Of a DNA stretch of 36,403 bases, positions 7,929 through 15,494 are shown piece after piece (the stretch's first letter is position 1; each line of letters opens with the position of its first letter). A model generated the notes under the pieces. The model worked only from the letters and a program-made list of their open reading frames with translations, was not told the origin of the DNA and did no database searches. Source of the DNA: Polyangiaceae bacterium (GTDB lineage: Bacteria > Myxococcota_A > Polyangia > Polyangiales > Polyangiaceae); NCBI GenBank assembly GCA_025453595.1, contig JALOQB010000125.1:1-36403 (forward strand), written 5' to 3'. Made by a program: the position numbers and the translations under genes.

Positions 7929-9170
7929 GTGCCTCCGCTGAAGCACCTCCCCTGGCTCCTCCCCCTCGCTGCCCTCGGCGCAGCCTCTCCTTCGAGCGCC
8001 CGCGCCGACGCCGGAGAGCCCGCCCCGGCGCCCCTCCCCGAGGCCGGCGTCCAGCTCAGCGTCGACCCTTCTGCCGAGGGGCCCTGGCGTATGGAACTTC
8101 TCAACAACGGCCCGGCCCCGGTCCGCATCCTCGCCGACGCGCGCCTGCTCTGGTTCGAGGTGATCACCGCCCCGGAGCCGTCGAGCGCGGCCCGCAAGGG
8201 GGCCAGGGCCCAGGCCTTTCCCCGGGGCAAGATCCCGGTCTGTCGCCCCCCCGCCGAGCTGCGGCCCGAGGGCGAATTCGAGCGCCGCGCCATCCTGCTG
8301 CGCCCGGGCGAGCGCTACAGCGAGCCCTTCGATCCGATGCTGCTCTGCGGCGCCAGCAAGCTGATGGCGGGCCTCAAGCCGGGGGCCGTGATCTACCCCC
8401 ACTATGGCTACCCTGACCCCCCGCGCAAACCGTGGCAGAAACAACCCGATCTGGCGGCGCTACCGCCCGCGCCGCACGTGCTCGACTCGGTGAGCGAGCC
8501 CCGGGCGATCCGGCCCGCGCGGGGCCTGGAAGGGGGGGTCCTGGTGCTGTCGCGGCCCCCGGAGGCCCCGGCCCCCGCCCCCGCCCCCGCGCCGTCTGCG
8601 CCTCCGGCCCCGACCGAGGGGGCCCCGGAGCCACCGCCGGTGGTCGACGAGCGGGGCCCTCGCCTCCAGGTGAGCGCGACGCCGCTGGTCGACGCCCACG
8701 ACCGCTCCGGGATCACGGTCACGGTGACGCTGAAGAACGAGGGGCATCGGCCCGCCCTGCTCCACTTCCGGACGGACAACCTGAACTTCCTGGTGCAGAC
8801 CCCCGAGGGCACCACGGTGCGCTGCAACCAGGGCGATCGAGGGCGCTCCCCGGTGCGCGATTTCTTCGAGACCCTGCGCCCCGGGGGGCGCCGCTCCACC
8901 ACCATCCGGCTCCAGGAATTCTGCCCCTTCGAGGCCTTCGATCGCCCGGGGGTGTACCGCATCCAGACGCGCCTCGACCTGCACCAGAGCGGCGACGCTT
9001 ACCGGCTCCCGGCGCTGGTCTCTCGCGAGAACGCGGAGGGCGTCACCCGGCTACGGCTGCGCACCGGCCCCAGGCCCTACCACTGGGCCCCGCCCAGGTT
9101 GGTCGGCGCCGCCCCCTCGCCCCCCGCGGCGGGCACCGAGCCCCCTGAAGAGCCCTCCACGAGCCCGTGA
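7929..9170 (+). CDS. Secreted hypothetical protein with two beta-rich domains
   Basis: 413 residues from GTG 7929. An N-terminal signal peptide (KHLPWLLPLAALGAASPSSARA) is followed by two domains of similar layout, about residues 40-165 and 240-385, joined by a Pro/Ala-rich linker (APAPAPAPAPSAPPAP). Both domains contain patterns such as LLNNGPAPVRIL / LKNEGHRPALLHF and late Cys residues, suggesting duplicated immunoglobulin-like or protease-inhibitor-like beta sandwiches. Function not recognised. The 3' end overlaps the convergent gene 9077-10129 by 94 nt. A partial copy of the AT-rich 17-nt motif lies at 8090-8106. Confidence 0.75.
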   Translation: MPPLKHLPWLLPLAALGAASPSSARADAGEPAPAPLPEAGVQLSVDPSAEGPWRMELLNNGPAPVRILADARLLWFEVITAPEPSSAARKGARAQAFPRGKIPVCRPPAELRPEGEFERRAILLRPGERYSEPFDPMLLCGASKLMAGLKPGAVIYPHYGYPDPPRKPWQKQPDLAALPPAPHVLDSVSEPRAIRPARGLEGGVLVLSRPPEAPAPAPAPAPSAPPAPTEGAPEPPPVVDERGPRLQVSATPLVDAHDRSGITVTVTLKNEGHRPALLHFRTDNLNFLVQTPEGTTVRCNQGDRGRSPVRDFFETLRPGGRRSTTIRLQEFCPFEAFDRPGVYRIQTRLDLHQSGDAYRLPALVSRENAEGVTRLRLRTGPRPYHWAPPRLVGAAPSPPAAGTEPPEEPSTSP

Positions 9171-10129
9171 GCGACCCACACGCTGTCGAGCCCCGCGGGG
9201 CCCCGGATCACCGCGAACGCGTGGCCCGCCGCCGCCGGTAGCACCCCGACCACAGGCCCCCCGGGCACCGGGATCCGCGCTTCCTGCTTCGCCAGCCCTT
9301 CCAGCCGCGCACCGGGCTGCGAGCTGGACCCGAGCCCCTCCAGCGAGAGCACGCCGAGCCCACGCTCCCCCTGGGCCACCAGCAGCTTGCCCTCCGCGAA
9401 GCCCACCCCGGGGATCCCCGGCGCATCCTCCCACTCGGGCGCCCCCTCGTGCCCCTCCAGCACGCCCAGCTCCTCCAGCGAGGGCAACTCGAAGAGCTTG
9501 ACCTGCCTCTTCACCGCCTGGTCCAGCACCATGCGCCCGGGCGCCCGCATCACCTGCCGCAGCGCCAGGAGCCCGCTCGTCGAGGCCACGGAGGTGACCC
9601 GGCCATGGAACATCCGCGCCTCCAGGGGCCTCGGCCTGTGCCCCTCGGTCACGTCGTAAACCAGGAAATACCAGGGGAATACCCGGTCATCGACCACGAT
9701 CAAGCGCCGCCCTTCCAGCGCGAAGCCGTCCACCTCCTTCCCCGGGACGCCGACCTCGATCGGTAGCTCCATCGGCTCCCACCGCAGCACCTCCCCCGGC
9801 GTCACCACCCCCAGCAGCACCCGCAAGAACCCCCGCCCCCCCACGTACACCAGGTCCCCCTCCAGCCGCAGCGCCGTGATCACCGACGACCACGAGATCC
9901 GCAGCGAACGTAGCCGCGGCGACCCCGCCAGCAGCCCCTCCAGCACGAAGATCCGCCCCCCGTCCCCGTACACCAGCCGATCCCGCTCCTCGTCCAGCGC
10001 ATGCGGCGCCCCCATCGGCACCGGCACCGGCCCCCGATCCTCCAGCGCCCACGACGCCCCCCGGTACCCCTCCCGGCTCACCCAGACCACCAGGTGGTAC
10101 CGGTTCTTCTTCGGGATAATCCAGGCCAC
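9077..10129 (-). CDS. Hypothetical protein, probable beta-propeller
   Basis: About 350 residues from GTG 10129, which has GGAGG 4 nt upstream and lies inside the 3' end of the CPBP gene (overlap 10078-10129). The sequence is a succession of short beta-strand-like units with turns (DRLVYGDGGRIFVLEG, LRLEGDLVYVGGRGFLRV, GFALEGRRLIVVDDRVF, FAEGKLLVAQGERGLGVLSLEG), as in a six- or seven-bladed propeller. No signal peptide or catalytic motif is seen. The frame extends far upstream without a stop, but that extension is compositional and antisense-like. It is the last gene of the operon starting at 12084. Confidence 0.65.
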   Translation of the reverse strand: MAWIIPKKNRYHLVVWVSREGYRGASWALEDRGPVPVPMGAPHALDEERDRLVYGDGGRIFVLEGLLAGSPRLRSLRISWSSVITALRLEGDLVYVGGRGFLRVLLGVVTPGEVLRWEPMELPIEVGVPGKEVDGFALEGRRLIVVDDRVFPWYFLVYDVTEGHRPRPLEARMFHGRVTSVASTSGLLALRQVMRAPGRMVLDQAVKRQVKLFELPSLEELGVLEGHEGAPEWEDAPGIPGVGFAEGKLLVAQGERGLGVLSLEGLGSSSQPGARLEGLAKQEARIPVPGGPVVGVLPAAAGHAFAVIRGPAGLDSVWVAHGLVEGSSGGSVPAAGGEGAAPTNLGGAQW

Positions 10130-11052
10130 GCGGCCTCCGTCGAGCGGCCCCCTCGACCCACCACCGCCAGCACGACCATCCCCGCCCCCCCCTGCGCCGC
10201 GCCCCCCAGCATGGGTAGAGGGACTCCATACACCGAGGGGCCCAGCCCCGCGAACCACCCGCGGCTCGCCGCCAGGGAGAAGGTGTTGTGCAGCAGGTGC
10301 AGGACCACGGCGGCGCCCAGCGAACCGGAGACGGTTCGCGCCGCCCCCGCCGCCAGCCCCAGGCAGGTCGTGGCCACCACCCGCACCAGCCCCACGCCTC
10401 CTGGCATGTCCGCATGCATCCCCCCGAAGAGCAGGCCTGCGCCCAGCGTCGCCCCCCAGCCCCGCAGCAGCCACCCCTGCACCCGCTGCCACGCGGTCGG
10501 CCCCAGCTCTTCCTGCACGTCGAGGGGGCCCAGCAGCAGCTCCAGCGCCGCCTGCAGCGCGCTCCACACCGCCCCCCGGAAGACCAGCTCCTCCGCCAGG
10601 GCCGCCAGCACCACGCCGGTCAGCAGCGCCATCGGCAGCGAGGACCCGGTGAGCTCCGCCGCCAGGGCCCCCGCGTTCTGCCGCGACGCCCCGGGCCCCC
10701 GGGTGCGCAGCTCCTCCATCAGCGTGGGCAGCGCGATCGCCAGCGCCAGCGCCGTCGAGCCCACCCACACCAGCGGCGCGCTCAGCGCCGACGCCAGCAA
10801 GGACCGCCCCCCGGGCCGCGCCCCCAGCAGCCGCCCCACGCCGCCGGGCGCCAGCGCCGCCCACAGCCCCAGCCCCAGCCCCAGCCCCGCCCCCTGCGCC
10901 AGCGCCCGGAACGTCGACCAGGACACCGCCCGCTGCACCCACGGCGGCGCCCACCCGGACGCCAGCGGCAGCAGGTACCGGGCCAGCAACAACCACAGCC
11001 CCGCCGCCGCCAGCAGCCGCAGCGTCGCCCCCTTCCCCGCCGCCTCCCTCAA
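10078..11052 (-). CDS. CPBP-family intramembrane metalloprotease (CAAX/Abi type)
   Basis: 324-residue polytopic membrane protein. The family motifs are present: EELVFRG (Glu154-Glu155, Arg159), the second motif FGGMHAD with His213, and HLLHN with His252 and Asn256. These are the predicted zinc ligands and catalytic glutamates of the Rce1/Abi clan. Six or more hydrophobic segments are visible. The start is a TTG (11052) overlapping the stop of the pentapeptide gene as TTGA, with AAGGG upstream; no ATG or GTG is available before the first hydrophobic helix. CPBP proteins act in prenyl-protein processing, bacteriocin self-immunity or signalling; the substrate here is unknown. A copy of the 17-nt motif lies at 10214-10230. 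Confidence 0.85.
   Translation of the reverse strand: MREAAGKGATLRLLAAAGLWLLLARYLLPLASGWAPPWVQRAVSWSTFRALAQGAGLGLGLGLWAALAPGGVGRLLGARPGGRSLLASALSAPLVWVGSTALALAIALPTLMEELRTRGPGASRQNAGALAAELTGSSLPMALLTGVVLAALAEELVFRGAVWSALQAALELLLGPLDVQEELGPTAWQRVQGWLLRGWGATLGAGLLFGGMHADMPGGVGLVRVVATTCLGLAAGAARTVSGSLGAAVVLHLLHNTFSLAASRGWFAGLGPSVYGVPLPMLGGAAQGGAGMVVLAVVGRGGRSTEAAWPGLSRRRTGTTWWSG
10214..10230 (-). other. 17-nt AT-rich motif, copy in the CPBP gene
   Basis: Minus strand TATGGA-GTCCC-TCTACC, codons TAT GGA GTC CCT CTA CCC (Tyr-Gly-Val-Pro-Leu-Pro). One of four copies with an exact 5-nt spacer. Confidence 0.7.
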
Positions 11053-11489
11053 GGTTTGCCCTTGAGCAGCTCGTCGATCCGCACCCCGTTGATCACCAGC
11101 CCCTCGATCTTCGCGTCCTGGATCTCGACCCCCGACAGATCCACGTCCGTCAGCCTCGCCCCCGCCAGGTTCACGTCCGTCCACGCGCTCTTGCTCGCGT
11201 CCACGTCCGTCAGCTTCGACCCCGCCATCGATGCATCATGGATCGTGATGGATGATAGATCCACGTTGTTCAATGATGCCTTCTTGAGGGAGACGTCGTC
11301 GAGGCTGGCCCCGGCCAGGTTGACGTTGGAGATCGTGGCGCCCGAGGCGTCCGCGTCGTCGATCGTGGCCTTCTTGAGCGCGACGTTTCGAAGGGTCGCG
11401 CCGGAGAGGTTCACGTCGTCAAAGAGCGCCCCAGCCAGGTCCTCGTCGCGGAAGGACCGCCCATCACCCTTGGGTTGTTCCGATGCCAT
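11049..11489 (-). CDS. Pentapeptide-repeat protein
   Basis: 146 residues, nearly all of which are five-residue repeats of the A(D/N)LXX type (LAGALFDDVNLSGATL, NLAGASLDDVSL, NLAGARLTDVDLSG), ending in GVRIDELLKGK. Such repeats fold as a right-handed square beta-helix. The family includes DNA-gyrase-protecting DNA mimics and many proteins of unknown role; nothing here singles out one. No signal peptide or transmembrane segment is seen, so it is probably cytoplasmic. It lies 43 nt after the adenosyltransferase and overlaps the CPBP start by 4 nt. Confidence 0.88.
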   Translation of the reverse strand: MASEQPKGDGRSFRDEDLAGALFDDVNLSGATLRNVALKKATIDDADASGATISNVNLAGASLDDVSLKKASLNNVDLSSITIHDASMAGSKLTDVDASKSAWTDVNLAGARLTDVDLSGVEIQDAKIEGLVINGVRIDELLKGKP

Positions 11490-11532
11490 CGCCCCATGAT
11501 ACGCCACCGGCGGCGCCGCCGCCCCTGCCCCG

Positions 11533-12084
11533 TCAGGCCCGCGGGCGCCAGGGGATGTCCTCGACCCCGGCCTGGTGGTTGGCCCGCCGCGCCAGGACAA
11601 AGAGCAGATCCGAGAGGCGGTTGAGGTACACCAGCAGCTCGGCCCGCACCGGGGCCTGCGCCGAGGCCTCCAGCACCCGCCGCTCGGCCCGCCGCGCCAC
11701 CGTGCGGCCCACGTGCAGCGCCGCCGCCGCCGCCGTCCCCCCCGGGAGCACGAAGTTCCGCAGCGCCGGCAGCCCCTCCTCCGCCTCGTCGATGGCCCGC
11801 TCCAGCCTGGCCCCGTCCTCCGCACCCAGCAGCGCCATCTTCATGCTCTCCTCCTTGCCAGGCACGCAGGCCAGCTCGGCCCCGAGCACGAACAGATCCT
11901 GCTGGATCTGGCCGAGCAGCCCGTCCATCCCCTCCGGAACCCCCGCCGCCCGCGCCACCCCCAGGCAGGCGTTCAGCTCATCCACCGTGCCGTAGGCCTC
12001 GACCCTCGCGTCATCCTTCCTGACCCTCGCCCCACCGAAAAGCCCCGTCGTCCCGTCGTCACCCGTGCGCGTGTAGATCTTCAT
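11533..12084 (-). CDS. PduO-type cob(I)alamin adenosyltransferase
   Basis: Transfers the adenosyl group of ATP to cob(I)alamin to make coenzyme B12. The 183-residue protein opens with KIYTRTGDDGTTGLFGG, the ATP-binding signature of the family, and has VEAYGTVDELNACLG, a VPGKEE loop, FVLPGGTAAAAALHVGRTVARRAER and the final LLVYLNRLSDLLFVLARRAN helix with its conserved Arg/Asp. Length matches the family. It is the first gene of the minus-strand operon 12084-9077. No cobalamin riboswitch is visible in the short space (12085-12128) before it. Confidence 0.95.
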   Translation of the reverse strand: MKIYTRTGDDGTTGLFGGARVRKDDARVEAYGTVDELNACLGVARAAGVPEGMDGLLGQIQQDLFVLGAELACVPGKEESMKMALLGAEDGARLERAIDEAEEGLPALRNFVLPGGTAAAAALHVGRTVARRAERRVLEASAQAPVRAELLVYLNRLSDLLFVLARRANHQAGVEDIPWRPRA

Positions 12085-12128
12085 CGCGCGCCTTAGATAC
12101 CACGGCCCCCTACCCCGTTACGCACCCC

Positions 12129-12824
12129 TCACCGGCACCCGACCGCCGGCCCCTCGCTCTTCGTCGCTCCGCAAGCAGCCCCCGACCCCTCGCACTTCAC
12201 CTTCACCGTGCTCCCGCACAGCCTGTTCACCTTCCCCAGCGGCGCCGCGTTCTCCTCGTACCCCTCCTTGCCTTGATCGCAGAACGGTTTGTTGCACACC
12301 TTGATCGCCTCCACCGCCCCCGTGACCTGCTCGTTCCCGTCGCAGTTGTAGTCAAACGAAGGCCCTCCGTTGAGGTCGGTGTACGGCTGAGCAAAGAAGC
12401 TCAGCTGCCCGGGGTACACGTCCTTGTTTCCGTCGTGGCAATCCCCCTTCTGGAATACCCACCCGGCCTCCGGCGCGCAGAGCTTCTTGCTCACCTCGCT
12501 CCCGATCCCATCCCCGTCCTTGTCCTCGAACGCATCGAAGAGGCTCCCGCAGCCAGCAGCGCCGGCCTCGCCCCCCGCCCCTGCCTGTCCGGAACTTCCG
12601 GACTCTCCGCCGGCCCCTGCCCCGGCCTCCCCCCCGGCTCCTGCTCCTGCTTGTCCGGAACTTCCGGATACCTCGCCGCCAGCACCCGCCTCGCCTGCGG
12701 CCCCGGCGCCTCCCTGCCCTGCCCCCGGGGCGAGCTGGTAGCCGTCGAAGTCGTAAGATTCCGCGAGCATGCAGGCGGTGAGCGGGAGGACGAGCGCGAG
12801 CGCGAGCGTGCGAGAAGACATCAT
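12129..12824 (-). CDS. Gly/Ala/Ser-linker lipoprotein with a MopE-like metal-binding repeat
   Basis: 231 residues. The signal peptide ends in a lipobox (VLPLTAC), so it is lipid-anchored. A low-complexity linker of GEAGAGGE and SGSSGQAGAG units follows; it is encoded with two copies of the palindrome TCCGGAACTTCCGGA (12588-12602, 12654-12668). The C-terminal part has Asp-rich repeats FEDKDGDGIG and DCHDGNKDVYPGQ ... DYNCDGNEQ, the 'putative metal-binding' pattern seen in MopE-like surface proteins, and six or more Cys. ATG 12824 overlaps the upstream stop as TGATG, so it is coupled to the TPR gene. A calcium- or copper-binding surface role is inferred from the motif. Confidence 0.8.
   Translation of the reverse strand: MMSSRTLALALVLPLTACMLAESYDFDGYQLAPGAGQGGAGAAGEAGAGGEVSGSSGQAGAGAGGEAGAGAGGESGSSGQAGAGGEAGAAGCGSLFDAFEDKDGDGIGSEVSKKLCAPEAGWVFQKGDCHDGNKDVYPGQLSFFAQPYTDLNGGPSFDYNCDGNEQVTGAVEAIKVCNKPFCDQGKEGYEENAAPLGKVNRLCGSTVKVKCEGSGAACGATKSEGPAVGCR
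12588..12602. repeat. Palindrome TCCGGAASTTCCGGA, copy 1
   Basis: TCCGGAACTTCCGGA in the lipoprotein linker, encoding Ser-Gly-Ser-Ser-Gly on the minus strand. Confidence 0.8.
12654..12668. repeat. Palindrome TCCGGAASTTCCGGA, copy 2
   Basis: TCCGGAACTTCCGGA, 66 nt from copy 1 in the same linker. Confidence 0.8.
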
Positions 12825-13855
12825 CAGAAGCTCCCCTGGAGCCAGATACCCTTGTGTTCCTGCGAGAGCGAGAGGCCCGTCTGGATGCCACCGGGTGGAG
12901 GGGCCGTGAGGTAGAGGTAAGCGCCGGCGCCGACCCCTGCGGCCCCCAGGATCCAGAGGGCCAGGTTGACCGGAGCGAGGGCCTTGCCGGCGTCGGCGGC
13001 GTCCTGGCCACGCTGCGTGGAGCAGGTGCGAGCGGCCCGGTTGCAGTCCTCGTCCACGGTCTGCCGGTGGCCCATCATCATCACGCCGGTGACGCCGGCG
13101 CCGATCAGGGAGGCCAGCCCGACGCCCCCCACCACGAGCCCCGCGGGGCGCTGCCACCCGCCCGACGCTGGCACCAGCGGGGGCGAGGGGGGCGGAGGCT
13201 CAGGGGCCGAGGCGACAGGGGGCGAGGAGGCCGAGGGAGCTGCCGATGCGGTCGGCACGGGCAGGGCCAGGGGGCGAGGTTCGGTGCCGTCGGGCTCCCC
13301 CGGTTCGAGCTCCAGCTCCCTGGACTCCCCTTCCTGGAGCGTGATCTTGTAGGAGCGATCGTGACGATAGGGGGCCCGCACCAGCACCGAGTGCTCCCCC
13401 GGATCGACCGGCAGCGCGGCCTCCAGGCCGGCCCCTCGCAGCTCGATGCCATCGCGAAAGACCACGACATCAAGCTTGGTGGGCCGGAGCCGGAGCGTCA
13501 ATTTCGGCACCCGGGCCCCGAGCCCCTCGACCTTCTTGCGCGCCGCGGGCAGCCGGGGGTCGGTCAACCGCTTGCTCACCGTGAGCAGATCGACCAGCGA
13601 CTGCCAGCGAAGCAGCGAGGAGGCGATACGACCCTGCTTCTCCTCGCAATCGGCCAGGTTGAACAGCGTGCCGGGCACCGGATCGAGGCGGTAACTCTCG
13701 GCCAGCTTCGGGCAGGCAGCCTCGTAATTTTTCGCCTGCAACAGCCCTCGCGCCTCGCGAAACAGCGCGTCCGCAGCCACCGGGTCACGCCCCTCGGAGA
13801 GACCCGGTGACGACCAGAGGAGCCCGGGGAAAACCCACCAAAACCGCTTCCACAC
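12824..13855 (-). CDS. Myxobacterial TPR/PEGA-like membrane protein
   Basis: About 343 residues. The N-terminus VWKRFWWVFPGLLWSSPGLSEG looks like a signal peptide. It is followed by a TPR-like unit (ADALFREARGLLQAKNYEAACPKLAESYRLDPVPGTLFNLADCEEKQG), a beta-rich PEGA-like domain (LDVVVFRDGIELRGAGL, VDPGEHSVLVRAP), a Pro/Ser linker and two hydrophobic helices near the C-terminus. This arrangement is common in myxobacteria downstream of Ser/Thr kinases. I chose GTG 13855 (AAGG upstream, good signal peptide); TTG 13906, overlapping the kinase stop as TTGA, is an alternative adding 17 residues. It is likely part of a kinase-linked envelope module. Confidence 0.75.
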   Translation of the reverse strand: MWKRFWWVFPGLLWSSPGLSEGRDPVAADALFREARGLLQAKNYEAACPKLAESYRLDPVPGTLFNLADCEEKQGRIASSLLRWQSLVDLLTVSKRLTDPRLPAARKKVEGLGARVPKLTLRLRPTKLDVVVFRDGIELRGAGLEAALPVDPGEHSVLVRAPYRHDRSYKITLQEGESRELELEPGEPDGTEPRPLALPVPTASAAPSASSPPVASAPEPPPPSPPLVPASGGWQRPAGLVVGGVGLASLIGAGVTGVMMMGHRQTVDEDCNRAARTCSTQRGQDAADAGKALAPVNLALWILGAAGVGAGAYLYLTAPPPGGIQTGLSLSQEHKGIWLQGSF

Positions 13856-13902
13856 ACCGGCACCTTGCCCCACAAGGCCCGAGAAAACCAGCCCCGGCCG
13901 CG

Positions 13903-15441
13903 TCAATCGCGCGAGAGCCCCAGATCCTCGCTCGAGCTCGCTTTCTTCCCGGCCGGGGGCGACGCGGGAGGGGGGCGCACAGGAGCGCGAGCCGAGGAAA
14001 GCACCGGAGAAGAAGCCGGGGGCGGCGCCTGAGAAGGAACCACCTCCACGCTCGGCAAGGGGGTCGAGGAGGACGCGAGGGGGGGCACCACGGAGCGAGG
14101 CTCGGGCACCACCGGCGTCGCCCCCGAGGTCACCGGGGAAGCAGACTCCCCCCCCGACCAGAACAGCTTGCCTGCAGCGAGGCCGATGACGCCAAAGAGC
14201 ACCGGGGCGATCCAGCGCCAGGGGGGGGATGCTGACACCGGGGGGTCTTTGGCCCCTGCGGCGAACGAGAGACGGGAGGAATTTTTCGAGGAGGGCGGGG
14301 GGTCCGAGGTTCGAGGGGCTACACGGGGGTCGCCCTGGACCCCGAGCAGTGTATCTGCCTGGGAAGGGGCACCGTGGAGCGACCGGGCGGCGAGGGGCTC
14401 GAGGTTGGGCGGGGTTGTGGGCTGGGGGAAAGGTTGAGAGAGGCGCTCGGCCAGGTTGAGCTCGAGCTCGCCGGAGATATCCGCCGCCGACAGGCGCGGG
14501 TTCGGCGGCTCGAAGCCCTCAAGAGCCGGAGAACCCGGGATCGCAACGCCAGCCTCCGCCGCGGCGGCAAGCAGCGCCTCTCTCATCGCGCCAGCGGACT
14601 TCCAGCGGAGGTCACGGTCGTGCTGGATAGCGAGGTGAATGACGCGGGCGATGGGCTCCGGGATCGAGGGGACCAGGTCCCGGAGGGGGCGAGGGTCCTC
14701 GCGGAGCAGCTTCTGGAGAAAATCGGGGACCGTGGAGGCCGAGAAGAGAAACTCACCGGAGAGCGCGAAGAACATCGTGGCCCCGAGGGACCAGAGATCG
14801 CTCTGACCATCGACCACGCCGCCGAGCCCCTGGGCCTGCTCGCGGGGCATGAAGGTGGGGGTCCCCACGGTGATGCCAGGGCGCGTGGAGGACATGCCGC
14901 CAGCGCTGTCGAGCAGGTAAGCGATGCCAAAATCGAGGAGCTTGACGCCCCCGGTCGCGGTGAGAAACACGTTCTCGGGCTTGATGTCGCGGTGGATGAT
15001 GCCGCGCTCGTGGGCCAGCTTGAGGACGTCGAGGGTGGCCAGGGCGATGGCGAGCACATCGGGCAGCTGCAGCGCGCGCCCGAGCCGCATCATCCGGGCG
15101 TCGAGGTTCTCCCCTTCGAGGAACTCCATGACCATGAAGGGCAGCCCCTCCTCGGTCACGCCGTCGTCGAGGACCGAGACCACCCCCGGGTGCTCGACCG
15201 CGTTGGCGAGGTACCCCTCGCGCAAGAAGCGGCGCAGCACGTCGGCATGCACCATCAGCTCGGCGTGGAGCAGCTTGATGGCCACGCGCTTGCCGTTCCG
15301 GTGCCGGGCCTCGTAGACGACCCCCATCCCGCCGGCCCCCAGCACCCGCTCCAGGCGCCACTTGCCGGCGATCCACCCCCCGACCCGGGCCGAAGCCTTG
15401 GGGGAGACCGGGAGCTTGGAGGAGGAAGGGAGAGGGGGCAT
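13903..15441 (-). CDS. Transmembrane Ser/Thr protein kinase
   Basis: 512 residues. The kinase domain (about 28-300) has GAGGMGVVYEA (Gly loop), VAIK with Lys56, Glu75, HRDIKPEN (His150-Asp152), DFG (170-172) and GTPTFMPREQ (193-202). In the last motif the Pro of the usual PEQ is Arg, but the Glu that pairs in the APE salt bridge is kept. All catalytic residues are present, so it should be active. A Ser/Pro-rich stretch, one membrane helix (WIAPVLFGVIGLAAGKLFW) and a Pro/Ser-rich outer tail follow. ATG 15441 is preferred over TTG 15447. It leads an operon with the TPR protein and a lipoprotein, which may be its outputs or substrates. Confidence 0.93.
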   Translation of the reverse strand: MPPLPSSSKLPVSPKASARVGGWIAGKWRLERVLGAGGMGVVYEARHRNGKRVAIKLLHAELMVHADVLRRFLREGYLANAVEHPGVVSVLDDGVTEEGLPFMVMEFLEGENLDARMMRLGRALQLPDVLAIALATLDVLKLAHERGIIHRDIKPENVFLTATGGVKLLDFGIAYLLDSAGGMSSTRPGITVGTPTFMPREQAQGLGGVVDGQSDLWSLGATMFFALSGEFLFSASTVPDFLQKLLREDPRPLRDLVPSIPEPIARVIHLAIQHDRDLRWKSAGAMREALLAAAAEAGVAIPGSPALEGFEPPNPRLSAADISGELELNLAERLSQPFPQPTTPPNLEPLAARSLHGAPSQADTLLGVQGDPRVAPRTSDPPPSSKNSSRLSFAAGAKDPPVSASPPWRWIAPVLFGVIGLAAGKLFWSGGESASPVTSGATPVVPEPRSVVPPLASSSTPLPSVEVVPSQAPPPASSPVLSSARAPVRPPPASPPAGKKASSSEDLGLSRD

Positions 15442-15494
15442 CGGCAACCTGGCGGACTACTCTGGTTGGACGGAAAAGCAAACCCCCGAGGGGT

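Noticed and set aside
6032..8293. 753-codon open frame containing thiE
   Set aside because: Only the last 217 codons resemble a protein; the rest is out of frame with the Rsm22-like gene and compositional.
9077..10996. 639-codon version of the propeller-like gene
   Set aside because: The upstream 290 codons are antisense-type Gly/Ala-rich sequence overlapping the CPBP gene; the GTG at 10129 with GGAGG is the better start.
12085..12128. Possible cobalamin riboswitch before the adenosyltransferase
   Set aside because: The space is only 44 nt and holds no B12-box sequence.
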